Notes: a model not told the origin generated them from the sequence alone. A stretch of 64,000 nt of DNA from Parendozoicomonas callyspongiae (GCF_023502345.1 NZ_JAMFLX010000019.1:21307-85306); one strand, 5' to 3'. Shown: positions 34,256-44,503, counted from the stretch's first letter. Translations and numbers: made by a program.

Positions 34256-35653
34256 ATGAAGCAATTCAGCTTTCCCTCAGCTTATACGATACTTGTCGCC
34301 ATAATTATATTTGTTGCCATCCTGACCTGGATTGTTCCCGCAGGTCAGTACCAGACGAAAATGGATGATGCCCTTGGAAGGGACGTGCCTATTGCCGGGA
34401 CTTACCACGAAGTTGAACCCAATCCCCAGGGCTTTGAAGATGTTGTACTTGCACCAATAGCAGGCTTTTACGATCCGGACTCTTATGAAGCTAATGGGAT
34501 AGATGTTGCCCTGTTTGTGCTGTTTATTGGTGGCTTTCTTGCGGTGGTGACGAAAACGGGAGCTATCGATGCCGGGATCGCTGCTGCCATGTCGAGTATG
34601 GCGGGTAAGGAAAAATGGATGATTCCCATACTTATGTTCCTGTTTTCTCTCGGGGGGACGATATACGGAATGGCAGAAGAGACGCTGCCGTTTTATCTGC
34701 TGTTACTCCCGGTCATGATTTCTGCTGGATATGATTCTCTAACGGCTGTCGCCGTCATTATGGTTGGGGCGGGAATGGGTACTCTTGGCTCGACCGTGAA
34801 CCCGTTTGCAACGGTGATTGGTTCAGACGCTGCCGGGGTTTCTTTTACGGAAGGCTTGAATCTTCGTCTGGCGATATACGCGATTGGTTTAATTCTCTGC
34901 ATAGCGTATGTCATGCGCTATGCAGAAAAAGTTAAGCGAGATTCTGGACTTTCGCTGGTTGCCTCTCAGTATGATGAAAATCGTGAGCACTTTCTGGCAT
35001 CGGCCGGTGAAGAGGTTCCGGAGCTCAACGGTCAGCGCAAGCTTATTCTTCTTCTTTTTATAGTCGCTTTCGGAATCATGATCTGGGGGGTGTCGTCCCA
35101 GGGGTGGTGGATGGCGCGGATGTCCGGTCTGTTTCTGGTAATGTCGATCATTGTTGGCTTTGTCGGGCGGCTGAGTGAAAAAGAGTTCACTGATACATTT
35201 GTTGCTGGTGCTGCAGATCTGCTGGGTGTTGCACTGGTCATTGGTGTGGCCCGTGGAATTGTAGTGGTAATGAATGGAGGTTTGATTACCGACACGATTC
35301 TTTTTTGGGCTGAGCAGGCGATCAGTGGGTTGTCAGCTGTTGCCTTTATTAATGTTATGTACTGGATACAGTTTGTCCTGTCCTTTTTTGTTCCCTCAAC
35401 ATCTGGTCTGGCTGTTTTGACAATGCCGATCATGGCACCTTTGGCTGATTTCTCTGATGTTGCCCGGGATCTGGTTGTGACTGCTTACCAGTCAGCCAGT
35501 GGTGTGGTGAATCTGGTGACGCCTACCTCCGGGGTTGTTATGGGTGGCCTCGCCATTGCCAGGGTGTCCTACGATAAATGGATTCGCTTTGTCTGGCCGT
35601 TATTGATTATTCTCAGTGTGCTGGTGATGATTTTGCTAAGTGTTTCAGCATAA
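34256..35653 (+). CDS. YfcC/ArcD-type basic amino acid carrier
   Basis: About 465 residues and 11-13 membrane helices of the YfcC family, which includes arginine/ornithine exchangers linked to arginine deiminase loci. Visible family features: an N-terminal helix ending in IVPAGQYQ, GGTIYGMAEETLPFYLLLLPV, GAGMGTLGSTVNPFATVIGS, and SFFVPSTSGLAVLTMPIMAPLAD near the end. I start at the ATG at 34256 (GGAAGGG nine bases upstream) rather than 34205. The position opposite arcA argues for arginine uptake coupled to ornithine export; this is context inference. Confidence 0.85.
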   Translation: MKQFSFPSAYTILVAIIIFVAILTWIVPAGQYQTKMDDALGRDVPIAGTYHEVEPNPQGFEDVVLAPIAGFYDPDSYEANGIDVALFVLFIGGFLAVVTKTGAIDAGIAAAMSSMAGKEKWMIPILMFLFSLGGTIYGMAEETLPFYLLLLPVMISAGYDSLTAVAVIMVGAGMGTLGSTVNPFATVIGSDAAGVSFTEGLNLRLAIYAIGLILCIAYVMRYAEKVKRDSGLSLVASQYDENREHFLASAGEEVPELNGQRKLILLLFIVAFGIMIWGVSSQGWWMARMSGLFLVMSIIVGFVGRLSEKEFTDTFVAGAADLLGVALVIGVARGIVVVMNGGLITDTILFWAEQAISGLSAVAFINVMYWIQFVLSFFVPSTSGLAVLTMPIMAPLADFSDVARDLVVTAYQSASGVVNLVTPTSGVVMGGLAIARVSYDKWIRFVWPLLIILSVLVMILLSVSA

Positions 35654-35670
35654 AGAACTTACAAGATACA

Positions 35671-35699
35671 AAAAAAAAGCAGCTTCAGGCTGCTTTTTT
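35671..35699. terminator. Terminator of the carrier gene
   Basis: A-run, stem GCAGC/GCTGC with loop TTCAG, then six T. Strong on the plus strand; the A-run on the other side lets it serve the convergent PepSY gene as well. Confidence 0.88.
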
Positions 35700-35718
35700 C
35701 ATGATAGAAGGGCGGCCA

Positions 35719-36255
35719 TCAGCCAGATAGTTTCCGGGCGTTATCGGAAATAACTTCTCCGGTTTTGGTATCGACGACCATGGTTCTCTGCTGCTTAAGC
35801 TTGTCGACATAGAGGATGATACGAACATCCCTTCCATCTCTCTGTGCTGTACGGGTTCTGATAACTTTGACGATGCTGTATTTGGTGCGCAGGTTGGAAA
35901 GAAGGGTTTCCAGTGGAATCGTCTGTTGTTTTTCGGGAATTTTATAGGCGTGATCATCCATGACGGTTCCGGTGACTGGATCCAGCGTCATAACCCTGGC
36001 TTCTTTCTTGTCCGGAAGAAAATAGAAAACGCGGTCAACTTCCTTGCCTCCCATTTGTTCCTTGAATGTGTTGATGATCCGCATGGTGGGATTTTTCTCT
36101 CTCGCAATACTTATGATTTTTTCGAGGGGAAGGTTAGTGCTTGAGCTTTTAGATGCTGGAGCATTTTTGAGCGGGTTTTGTGATTCTGACAGTGCTGGCT
36201 GTGTAATCAGTAATAACCCACTTAAGGCCAGCAATGGGGTGTGCAGGCGGTGCAT
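35719..36255 (-). CDS. Exported protein with two PepSY-like repeats
   Basis: A 178-residue protein with a signal peptide (PLLALSGLLLITQPALSES, probable cleavage after ALS). Two tandem repeats of ~60 residues follow: LPLEKIISIAREKNP...VFYFLPDKKEARVMTLDPVTGTVMDD and IPLETLLSNLRTKYS...IILYVDKLKQQRTMVVDTKTGEVISD. Helix-strand-strand with a D-x-x-T-G-x-V hairpin is the PepSY pattern. PepSY domains are often found in periplasmic protease inhibitors or sensor partners. It has its own unit; function unknown. Confidence 0.7.
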   Translation of the reverse strand: MHRLHTPLLALSGLLLITQPALSESQNPLKNAPASKSSSTNLPLEKIISIAREKNPTMRIINTFKEQMGGKEVDRVFYFLPDKKEARVMTLDPVTGTVMDDHAYKIPEKQQTIPLETLLSNLRTKYSIVKVIRTRTAQRDGRDVRIILYVDKLKQQRTMVVDTKTGEVISDNARKLSG

Positions 36256-36404
36256 GGATGAATCCTCGGTAGAAGATGGCTGAAACTTAGAAGGGGATCG
36301 AAGGAAATTCCAGCAGTGTGGTTAAAAGACTTCTATTACTGGTTACCGAGTGTTGGTTTTCTGCTTATTTGATCCGAAGGTGCGAACCGGAAGGTTTATT
36401 TCAG

Positions 36405-36435
36405 ATTCACCGGCCGATCATTCTGGCCGGTGAAT
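36405..36435. terminator. Hairpin downstream of avtA
   Basis: ATTCACCGGCC and GGCCGGTGAAT form a perfect 11-bp stem with a nine-base loop, 29 bases after the avtA stop. No U-run; probably ends or protects the avtA mRNA. Confidence 0.5.
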
Positions 36436-36463
36436 ATCAGGTGGTTAACGCTGAGGTGAAGAT

Positions 36464-37720
36464 CTACTGCTCGGAGTAGGCCTTGCGAACTTCTTCAGCA
36501 ATGATGGCAATGCCTTTGCCAACAGTCTCCTGATCACGGGTATAAGTTACCCTCAGACACTCATTTTTGTGCTGCCAGTCATCATTGATTCCCGGGAAAA
36601 AATAGTGCCCTGAAACGACCAGCACGCCACGTTGTTTAAGTCGCTCATATAATTCCAGGCTGGTGATGGGCAGATCTTTGAACCATAACCACAGGAACAT
36701 GGCTCCTTCCGGTTTATGCATGGCCCATGGTAAATCGCCCAGTTGTTTTCTGAACTCTTTAGTGGCGAATTTGAGCCTCTCTTCGTACCAGGGGCGGATA
36801 ACAGTCTTGCTCAGGTGAATGATGCTGTCATCAGCAACCATCTTGTTCACCAGCAGGCAGCCCGCGCTGTTAGGTGACAGGCTTATAATGGCATTCATGG
36901 AGGAAATAGCCTGGATGACCTCTTCACTGGCAATAATAATTCCGGTGCGTAGAGCCGGTAAACCCAGCTTGGACAGGCTCAGGCAAAGAATAATATGTTC
37001 ATCCCAGTAAGGAGCCGCTTCGGTAAAGATCAACTCTGGGAATGGCAGGCCATAGGCTCCATCAATAATGAAAGGGATATCATGCTGGCGGGTCAGGCTG
37101 TCCAGCTTTTCGATCTCCCGGTCTGTCAGAACATTGCCGGTTGGATTTGTGGGTCTTGAAACGCAGAGAGCCGCTGTGTCGTCGTTAACCGCTAAGTTGT
37201 CGAAGTTAACCCGGTATTTAAAGGTGTGGGCATCAATAGTCTCAATATCCGGACGGGCTGCAGCAAAGAAGTCTTCAGTAATACCGCAGTCGCTGTAGCC
37301 AATATACTCAGGAGCCAGGGGTAACTGGATGCGCCGGTGCTGACCGCTGCTGGTCTGACCACCAAGCATATTAAACAGCATAAAGAATGCTGTCTGGCTT
37401 CCGTGGGTCAGGCAGATATTACTTTCGGTCAGTTTCCAGCCAAACTGGCGTTTCAAAAAGGCGGCCAGATCCCGGCAGAAGGACTGGTCACCAGCGGGAG
37501 GGTCATAGGTGCCAATAAAGCGTGTGAAGTTTGCCGGGGAGTCTACGATGCTTTGCAGGCGGTGACGAAAGACTTCCTCTGCCGCAGGAATGTGCGCCGG
37601 ATTGCCTCCCCCCATCATAATCATATGGTCATTATCAGCCAGGGCATTTCCAAGATCATCCATCAGGGACAAGATCCCGGAATGGCTGGTGAATTTTTCC
37701 CCAAATTTGGACAGCTTCAT
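36464..37720 (-). CDS. avtA: Valine-pyruvate aminotransferase
   Basis: A 418-residue PLP-dependent class I/II aminotransferase that resembles E. coli AvtA along its length: FGEKFTSHSGILSLMDDL, GGGNPAHIP, LTHGSQTAFFMLFN, LAPEYIGYSDCG, SRPTNPTGNVLTD, the PLP lysine in LSLSKLGLPALRTG, and HKPEGAMFLWLWFKDLPITS. AvtA exchanges amino groups between valine and pyruvate, linking valine and alanine pools. Monocistronic. Confidence 0.93.
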   Translation of the reverse strand: MKLSKFGEKFTSHSGILSLMDDLGNALADNDHMIMMGGGNPAHIPAAEEVFRHRLQSIVDSPANFTRFIGTYDPPAGDQSFCRDLAAFLKRQFGWKLTESNICLTHGSQTAFFMLFNMLGGQTSSGQHRRIQLPLAPEYIGYSDCGITEDFFAAARPDIETIDAHTFKYRVNFDNLAVNDDTAALCVSRPTNPTGNVLTDREIEKLDSLTRQHDIPFIIDGAYGLPFPELIFTEAAPYWDEHIILCLSLSKLGLPALRTGIIIASEEVIQAISSMNAIISLSPNSAGCLLVNKMVADDSIIHLSKTVIRPWYEERLKFATKEFRKQLGDLPWAMHKPEGAMFLWLWFKDLPITSLELYERLKQRGVLVVSGHYFFPGINDDWQHKNECLRVTYTRDQETVGKGIAIIAEEVRKAYSEQ

Positions 37721-38038
37721 CTTATTCTCTGGGTCGCGGTGGAATGAATTTCCTCGTCAGGTTATGCATTGATCAATGACTGCAAAAAACGAGACAGTGT
37801 AAGGTCTTTTCCCCTTTACTCTTAATATATTACTGTTTTGTAGCCTTTCTTGTGAATTCGTACAGACCGGAAAAGATCATGTCAGTGGATTTGGGCTCTC
37901 AGTGAGTGCTCCAATACAATTTTTAAGCTGAAGCTGAGAAATTTTCATAGAAAATAAGCATAAATCCAGCACGAAGAATTTTTCCCTTAAGCCGATAGCC
38001 ATTTACTAGCAGGCGGGTTTACACGGGAGGTTGCTGCG
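37721..38038. other. Intergenic region, divergent promoters
   Basis: About 318 bases between the divergent avtA and the unknown plus-strand gene. I see no gene and no strong dyad; it must hold both promoters. Confidence 0.4.
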
Positions 38039-38932
38039 GTGGATGACAGGGGGAATGAGTTGGCTGCCAAGTCTGAATATATGACTTACGCCAATGGTTT
38101 TAATGGGCAGTGGTTGCCGCTGGAGAGACTGGCGGGAAGACGGCTGACCAAGAAGGTTATGGCCTGCCTTGAGCGGGGGTTGGCCGAAGAGAGAGAGCAG
38201 GTTCTTGCTGGCAGTAGTGAGTGCCAGAGGCAGGAGGCTGAAGCCCGGGCTGATCTAGCCCTGATGGCCGTCGGGTTATTGCAGGTGCAGCCAGATGGAC
38301 AGATCAAGCGGGCGGGCGGCCTGCTGACCAAGGTTAACCACTGGCAGGTTGAACAGGCGCGGGCACTTATCCACCTTTCCATAGATGAGCTTTGTCAGGA
38401 GGCCTTGTGGCGGCTGGAGAGTCTTCCTGAGTTTCTGGTCGAGGATGTGATGAATCGCTCCTTAAGAGTGACACCCGGTGAGCCTGCTGTTCTGCCAGTG
38501 ACTGTCAGTGATTTCTGGAATACCGGTCTGTTCGTAAGCGAGACCATCACCGCTGCCCGTATGCTGGAATGCCGTTCACGGGTTTTGGAATGGCAGGACA
38601 AACGCAGTTCTCATGATCCGAGAGTTTTACTGGCCTATCTGCGAACTCTGGAAACCCGGCTTAGAGAGAGGGAGGATGCTTTATCGGTCAGGCGGTTTCT
38701 GTGCAAGGTTGAAGCTGCGATTCCCCTTTGGAAGGAGGGTTACCAGCTTGGGGAAGATTTCTTCCGCTGTGATGAACAGGTAGAAGGTGGGATGCGTACA
38801 TCGCTGCATGTTATGGCTCAGCACCTCTATGAAATTCAGCGGGATCAGGAGTTTCCCTGGCGTGCGGTAATTGATGAAAAGGCACTCGGGACAGTATGGC
38901 AGGAGAATGATTCAGGAAGTTCTGCCAATTGA
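38039..38932 (+). CDS. Hypothetical cytoplasmic protein
   Basis: A 297-residue helical protein I do not recognise. It is rich in Arg, Glu and Leu (LERGLAEEREQVLAGSSECQRQEAEARADLAL; LETRLREREDALSVRRFLCKVEAAIP), with no signal peptide or membrane segment. The GTG at 38039 is supported by GGGAGG eight bases upstream. It is isolated between avtA and the sensor kinase. The regular charged helices suggest a coiled or solenoid structure; no enzyme motif is visible. Confidence 0.6.
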   Translation: MDDRGNELAAKSEYMTYANGFNGQWLPLERLAGRRLTKKVMACLERGLAEEREQVLAGSSECQRQEAEARADLALMAVGLLQVQPDGQIKRAGGLLTKVNHWQVEQARALIHLSIDELCQEALWRLESLPEFLVEDVMNRSLRVTPGEPAVLPVTVSDFWNTGLFVSETITAARMLECRSRVLEWQDKRSSHDPRVLLAYLRTLETRLREREDALSVRRFLCKVEAAIPLWKEGYQLGEDFFRCDEQVEGGMRTSLHVMAQHLYEIQRDQEFPWRAVIDEKALGTVWQENDSGSSAN

Positions 38933-39360
38933 AATAAGATAATGACCCTGTAGTCGAATAAGAGCCTGTTCAAAACCTTCTTAAGAGCAGGCTCTCAGAA
39001 AGACAGGCTATGTGAGTTGATAATTTAATCGAAGATAAATTGATTGAGATCATTTTGAATGTGTTGATTACCTATTTATTAGATATTGGCAACGTCGACT
39101 TTTAATGGTTTGATTATTATTTATTTGTTCTATTGATTGTTTTTTTGTAATCAAAGTAGTGATTGCGTAATAAAAAATATAATATCACCTCGAATGAGAA
39201 ACTGTATCCACTGGAAATAGAACGTATTTTAGAACTGTCTCACACTCTTCTTTCATGTGTTCTCGTTTATATACCCAGGATGCTTTATTACAGTAAGCAG
39301 ACTCTAAGGGTTTCCACAGATGGATAGCAGTCAAAAGTTACTGGCAGAGGTGTAGCTTTC
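38933..39360. other. AT-rich intergenic region with one hairpin
   Basis: This 428-base AT-rich stretch separates the hypothetical gene from the sensor kinase. AGAGCCTG/CAGGCTCT (about 38961-38997) forms an 8-bp stem with a 21-base loop and may end the upstream gene. No reading frame with a ribosome-binding site is seen; the sensor promoter should lie here. Confidence 0.4.
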
Positions 39361-42300
39361 TTGCGTACTGTTGTTCTGCACAGGTATGTGTATTTTTCTT
39401 GTTACCTGCTCAAGTTATTAGTCCTGATTATGTTGTCGTGGGGAGGATTGGTATCAACTACCAATGCCCAGGCGCTTGGTGATATAAGTCGTGCAATAGA
39501 GCTTGAACACCGGGATTATCAAATAGCAAGCGAATTGGCAAACCTCAGCAAGACCTTCGTCTATAACCTGGATATTGAAAATTTACAGCAGACGCTGAAG
39601 TTTGTTGTTAGTCAGGATGTGCGCATTCGTGCTGTAAGGATTGTTGACACGGCATCAGGACAATCTCTATTAACGTACCATCGGGAGAATAATGAGCAGG
39701 GTGTTTTTGGTGGAGAGATTGCCACAGAAACCCTGAAATACCCCACCACTATTCAGGCAATCGTTTATCAGGGAGAGATGATTGCCAGGCTGGAAGTGTA
39801 TTACGATGGTGACACCAGTCTTGACAGGCTGACCCCTTCCTTAACCCTCAGTAAAAAAGAAAAAGAATGGATTGAGAAGCACAAGGAAATCCGTGTGGCT
39901 GTTGCAGAGTACGCCCCTCTGATTTCCATGGATGATAATGGGCAGCCCCGGGGTGTGCTGGCTGAGTACTTACTTCGCTTTCAGGAGCGAACAGGTCTGA
40001 AAATTCATTTCGTGACTGGACCTTTCTCTGATCTTCTGAGCGGCTTTGCCGAAGGCGAGATTGATATGATGTCCAGCATTCTCTACGACTCCTCACGCCG
40101 TCACCTTGGATTGTTCAGTCCACCGATTGTCAGGGTGAAAGATGCGATTTATGTCCGAGAGGGGCAAACCGGGATTTATGGTTTCAATGAGCTAAAGGGC
40201 AAGAAAGTTGCCGCCGTCAAAAACTATCTGATCAGTGACATGATCAAGCGCTCTTTTCCCGATATAGAACTGGTGGAAAAGGGCAGCCTGCTGGATTGTG
40301 TGCAGGCATTGCTCAATGGTGATGTGGATGCTTTGGTTGAAGCTCCAATTGTGGTTAACAATCTGCAGCTGATGAATTCAATTGGCGGATTGAAACTGAT
40401 CAGTCAGGATGCCCTGCCGGCAAGAGATATGCACTGGATTGTGCAGTTGGATAATAAAATCCTGCTGTCCATTGTTAACAAGGTTCTGCTTTCGATTCCC
40501 CAGGAAGAGAAACAGAACATACTCAATGAGTATGTGATTGCTGATGCTGAATTAGCTGATGGTTCTGTTGGTGGATATGGTGATGATACGGCCAGGGCAA
40601 CTGTTAATCTGGTCGTTGTCTTTATTGTGGTCCTGGGAGCGCTGTTCCTGATTGCCCGATCCATGGCACGGCATTCCGGTTCTGATAACTCCAAACTCTC
40701 CTTCGGCTCCCAGAGATTCGCCCGGCTGGTGATGATAAGTATTGCTCTGTTTATTACTTTAAGCGGGGCTCTGGCAGGTTTTATTCTGCAGTACAACCTG
40801 AAGAAGGAGGAGCTCCAGGCGCAATCGCAGTTAAAGCTAGCGGTAAATACGGCTAATGAGCGCGTGAATCGCATGTTCTCATTTGAGAACGGGATAGTGT
40901 CTCATGTGGTGAATAAGCCTGAGCCTAAACACCTTATTCAACAGCTTCTGGTTCTTGATGAGAATGATATCAGGGGTATTCAAAGAATTGATAAAAAGCT
41001 GCAGGATTACTGGAACGGTTATCAGAATATCCTCGATAACCGGCAAATGGCGATCATGAATCTGAACGGAAAGATTCTGATTGGCGATGGCAGTGATGAA
41101 CTATCACGAATTCCTGATAAATATATCCGGCAGGCTCAATACTCCCAGACCCAATGGATCTCTCCTGCCATTGTTGCAGGAAATGATAAGCAAAAAGAAA
41201 ATGGTGAAAACCTGAATAATGATACTAACCACGTCTCCGGTAAGTGGCAGAGCTACACCATAACCCCCGTTTTTGGTGAGGATGGTGAATCTATTGCGTT
41301 AGTTGTCAGCCGTATGAATTTCTCCCGTAAACTCTACAGCTATCTGCAGGATGTCAGTGCTTCCAGCGGAACCGAGGTGTTTCCTGTGAATAGCCATGGC
41401 ATGGCGCTGGATATGGAGCAATCGACCGCCGATTTCGGGGTTTACCGCTCTCTTGATGGCTATTTTCTAGCCAATTTCTATGAAGAAAGCATGAAGCGTG
41501 GTGTAGTTCGCACCAGTGGACTCGCCCAGTTCCAGAATAATGCCGGTGAGGAAAGTTATGGCCTGGGCATCTGGAATCCGGCACTGGGTATCGGGTTTGT
41601 TGCCGAAATCAGTCAGGACTATCACCTTGCCGGTTATCGAACCCTGAAGTACGGACTTTTGCTGGTACTGGGGCTGGTTTTTATTTTTATCATTCCCTAC
41701 ATCATGTTCATGCTGAACCTTGGACGCCAGGTCAATGAACGCCTTAAAGCCTCCAATGAAGAGCTTGATCGCAAGGTTAATGATCGAACATGCGAGCTGG
41801 CTGAGCTGGAAGAACAGAGTCGACTGATTCTGACCTCGGTGGGTCAGGGGTTGTTTGGGCTGGATGAAACCGGCCGGGTGAATTTTATCAATGATGCCGC
41901 CCTCAAGCTGCTTGGCTGTCGGGAAGAGGAAGTCCATGGACGCTCTTTACTGCCATTGATACAGCACAGTGACCGGGAAAAACGTGCCCGTAATCCCGCT
42001 GAACTTCCGATTGCCCAGGCTCTGCTTAATGGCGAGTCAAAAACTAATCAGGAAGACTGCTTCTGGACCAAGGCCGGGTTTTGTATACCTGTGGAGTACA
42101 GCTGTTGTCCTATTGAGCAGGATGGAGACATTCGTGGCTGTGTAGTTGTATTCAGTAATATCACTGAGCGTCAGCTGATGGAGCGTGAGCTTCGTCAGGC
42201 CCGTGACAGTGCTGAGCAGGCATCTCTGGCCAAGAGTAACTTCCTGGCCAATATGAGTCATGAAATACGCACACCCATGAATGCCATCCTGGGTATGTCT

Positions 42301-44490
42301 CAGCTGGTGCTGCAGACCAAACTGGAGCGCAAGCAGCGTAATTACATCGAGAAGGTCCACCGTTCTGCCCAGTCACTGCTGGGTGTAATTAATGACATTC
42401 TCGATTTTTCCAAGATTGAAGCCAAAAAGATGGAGCTGGAGCAGGTGCCGTTTCGCCTGGAAGATGTTCTTGGTGATATGAGCAGTGTGCTAGGCCTTCA
42501 GGCGGAAGATAAAGGGCTGGAGCTGTTGTTCTCCCTGCCTGTGGATATGCCGGAGCTGGTGGGTGATCCACTGCGAATCGGCCAGATTCTGATGAATCTT
42601 GGTAATAATGCGGTCAAGTTTACCGAAGAGGGTGAGGTGCTGGTCTCTGCACGTATTACCGAACGGACTGAGACCAGCGTTGAACTGCACTTTTCTGTTA
42701 AAGATACCGGTATCGGCCTGTCTGAAGACCAGATGTCCAGGCTGTTCCAATCCTTCTCTCAGGCTGACACCTCAACAACACGACGCTACGGCGGAACCGG
42801 GCTGGGGTTGGCTATCTGCCACAGGCTGGTCGATATGATGGGTGGCCGGGTCTGGGTTGAAAGTGATCCGGGAGAAGGTGCGAACTTCCAGTTTGTGATC
42901 CAGCTTGGGGTACGGGCAGTCTCAGAATCTGTTGTTGGCATAGAGTTTCTTCGCAATCGACGAGTACTGCTGGTTGATAACAGTCCTACTGCTCGCGAAA
43001 TCGGCACCGGCATACTGGAAAGTTTTGGCATGAATGTCGATCAGGCAGAAAGTGGCAATGAGGCTTTGCAAATGGTACTTGAAGCTGAGTCTGCCTCTGT
43101 ACCCTATAGCCTGGTTGTGCTTGATTCACGTATGCCGGGTCTGGATGGTGCCAGCACGGCAAGGTTGATTTCAGAGCAGTGTCGTCAGACTCCGCCTCGC
43201 TGCATTCTGGTGACAGCTTTTGGTCAGGACTATGCCGTTTCTGGAAGTGCTGGAGGGAAAGGCAACCATATCCACTCCTACCTTTCCAAGCCGGTGACTG
43301 CTTCATCTATGATGGACGCAGTGAGCAGTGCTTATGGGGAAAAGGAATTTGCCTGTACCAGAAAAGACTGTACCTGCACTGGAGCGGAGAAAGCCATTGC
43401 TCAGCTGGCTGGAGCCAGAATTCTGCTGGTTGAAGATAATGAAATAAACCAGGAGCTGGCTCTGGATCTTCTTGAGAGTAACGGCATTTCAGTTGAGCTG
43501 GCTGTGAATGGCCTTCAGGCTGTGAGAAGTCTTGCCAATAATACTTTTGACGGCGTGTTAATGGACTGCCAGATGCCTGTGATGGATGGCTATGAAGCCA
43601 CTCGCAGAATCCGGAAAAATCCGGAATGGGAGAACCTACCTATTCTAGCCATGACGGCCAATGCCATGGCTGGTGACCGGGAGAAAGTACTTGAAGTCGG
43701 AATGAATGATCATATTGCCAAGCCAATAGATTTTGACGATATGTTCACGAAGATGGCTCGCTGGGTAAAACCCCGAAATCCTGGTGCATCTGTTAAAAAA
43801 GCTCCCAAACCTGAGTGCATGGATGAGTGGGACTGGAATCTGCTGATAGGGGTGGATTATCAGGCAGGTCTGAATATCTGCCAGAATAAAAATAGCCTGT
43901 ACTACAAGCTCCTGACAAGGTTTGTTTCCTCTCAGTCCTGCTTTGCTGAAGGATACTTTCATGCTCTGGAACAGGGCGATACCAAACAGGCAGTTCGTCT
44001 TGTTCATACCCTGAAAGGAGTGGCTGGAAATATCGGTGCCCGCCAGTTGTCAAATATTGCATCTGAGCTGCAGCAGGATACAGAGCAGAATAGGCTGCTC
44101 CCACTTCTTATGCAGAAATGTAACCGTTTGAAAAAAGTACTCGATGAAGTGATTCAGAGCATTCAGGAACTAGAAAATTATCGCGAAAATTTTGAACTGA
44201 TGCGACTTTTACCTATTCAGACTGAGTCGCATAAAGACGATTCTGTGCTGCAGAGTGCTGAAGAAATCAGCCAACAGCTTTCTGATATCAGGGCGCTGAT
44301 CGCTGACGATGATACTGAGGCACTTGATAGTTTTGCCTCCCTGGCGCCGAAGCTTTCCAGGTGTTCCGATGCTTCAGAGCAGGTCAAGAAGATTGAACAG
44401 GCTCTGGGAGTTTATGATTTTGAGCAGGCTTTGATACTGCTGGATGAGTTGTCTGAAAGAGTAATATCTACCGCTGTAGTAGAGGGATAG
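39361..44490 (+). CDS. BvgS/EvgS-type hybrid sensor histidine kinase
   Basis: A 1709-residue inner-membrane phosphorelay kinase. In order: signal/TM (~13-30); periplasmic SBP_bac_3 ligand domain (~168-400); TM (~415-435); TM (~455-478); a second periplasmic region (~480-760); TM (~764-788); PAS (~817-930); HisKA with His967 (SHEIRTPMNAILG); HATPase (~1065-1180); receiver 1 with Asp1255 (VVLDSRMPGLDG), whose acidic pair is DN; receiver 2 with Asp1402 (VLMDCQMPVMDGYEATR); Hpt with His1549 (HTLKGVAGNIG). The TTG start follows AGAGGTG. Two separate periplasmic sensing regions are unusual. It is followed after 13 bases by an HD-GYP regulator and a second binding protein, probably one operon. Confidence 0.93.
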   Translation: MRTVVLHRYVYFSCYLLKLLVLIMLSWGGLVSTTNAQALGDISRAIELEHRDYQIASELANLSKTFVYNLDIENLQQTLKFVVSQDVRIRAVRIVDTASGQSLLTYHRENNEQGVFGGEIATETLKYPTTIQAIVYQGEMIARLEVYYDGDTSLDRLTPSLTLSKKEKEWIEKHKEIRVAVAEYAPLISMDDNGQPRGVLAEYLLRFQERTGLKIHFVTGPFSDLLSGFAEGEIDMMSSILYDSSRRHLGLFSPPIVRVKDAIYVREGQTGIYGFNELKGKKVAAVKNYLISDMIKRSFPDIELVEKGSLLDCVQALLNGDVDALVEAPIVVNNLQLMNSIGGLKLISQDALPARDMHWIVQLDNKILLSIVNKVLLSIPQEEKQNILNEYVIADAELADGSVGGYGDDTARATVNLVVVFIVVLGALFLIARSMARHSGSDNSKLSFGSQRFARLVMISIALFITLSGALAGFILQYNLKKEELQAQSQLKLAVNTANERVNRMFSFENGIVSHVVNKPEPKHLIQQLLVLDENDIRGIQRIDKKLQDYWNGYQNILDNRQMAIMNLNGKILIGDGSDELSRIPDKYIRQAQYSQTQWISPAIVAGNDKQKENGENLNNDTNHVSGKWQSYTITPVFGEDGESIALVVSRMNFSRKLYSYLQDVSASSGTEVFPVNSHGMALDMEQSTADFGVYRSLDGYFLANFYEESMKRGVVRTSGLAQFQNNAGEESYGLGIWNPALGIGFVAEISQDYHLAGYRTLKYGLLLVLGLVFIFIIPYIMFMLNLGRQVNERLKASNEELDRKVNDRTCELAELEEQSRLILTSVGQGLFGLDETGRVNFINDAALKLLGCREEEVHGRSLLPLIQHSDREKRARNPAELPIAQALLNGESKTNQEDCFWTKAGFCIPVEYSCCPIEQDGDIRGCVVVFSNITERQLMERELRQARDSAEQASLAKSNFLANMSHEIRTPMNAILGMSQLVLQTKLERKQRNYIEKVHRSAQSLLGVINDILDFSKIEAKKMELEQVPFRLEDVLGDMSSVLGLQAEDKGLELLFSLPVDMPELVGDPLRIGQILMNLGNNAVKFTEEGEVLVSARITERTETSVELHFSVKDTGIGLSEDQMSRLFQSFSQADTSTTRRYGGTGLGLAICHRLVDMMGGRVWVESDPGEGANFQFVIQLGVRAVSESVVGIEFLRNRRVLLVDNSPTAREIGTGILESFGMNVDQAESGNEALQMVLEAESASVPYSLVVLDSRMPGLDGASTARLISEQCRQTPPRCILVTAFGQDYAVSGSAGGKGNHIHSYLSKPVTASSMMDAVSSAYGEKEFACTRKDCTCTGAEKAIAQLAGARILLVEDNEINQELALDLLESNGISVELAVNGLQAVRSLANNTFDGVLMDCQMPVMDGYEATRRIRKNPEWENLPILAMTANAMAGDREKVLEVGMNDHIAKPIDFDDMFTKMARWVKPRNPGASVKKAPKPECMDEWDWNLLIGVDYQAGLNICQNKNSLYYKLLTRFVSSQSCFAEGYFHALEQGDTKQAVRLVHTLKGVAGNIGARQLSNIASELQQDTEQNRLLPLLMQKCNRLKKVLDEVIQSIQELENYRENFELMRLLPIQTESHKDDSVLQSAEEISQQLSDIRALIADDDTEALDSFASLAPKLSRCSDASEQVKKIEQALGVYDFEQALILLDELSERVISTAVVEG

Positions 44491-44503
44491 CGCCGTTATT
44501 GAA

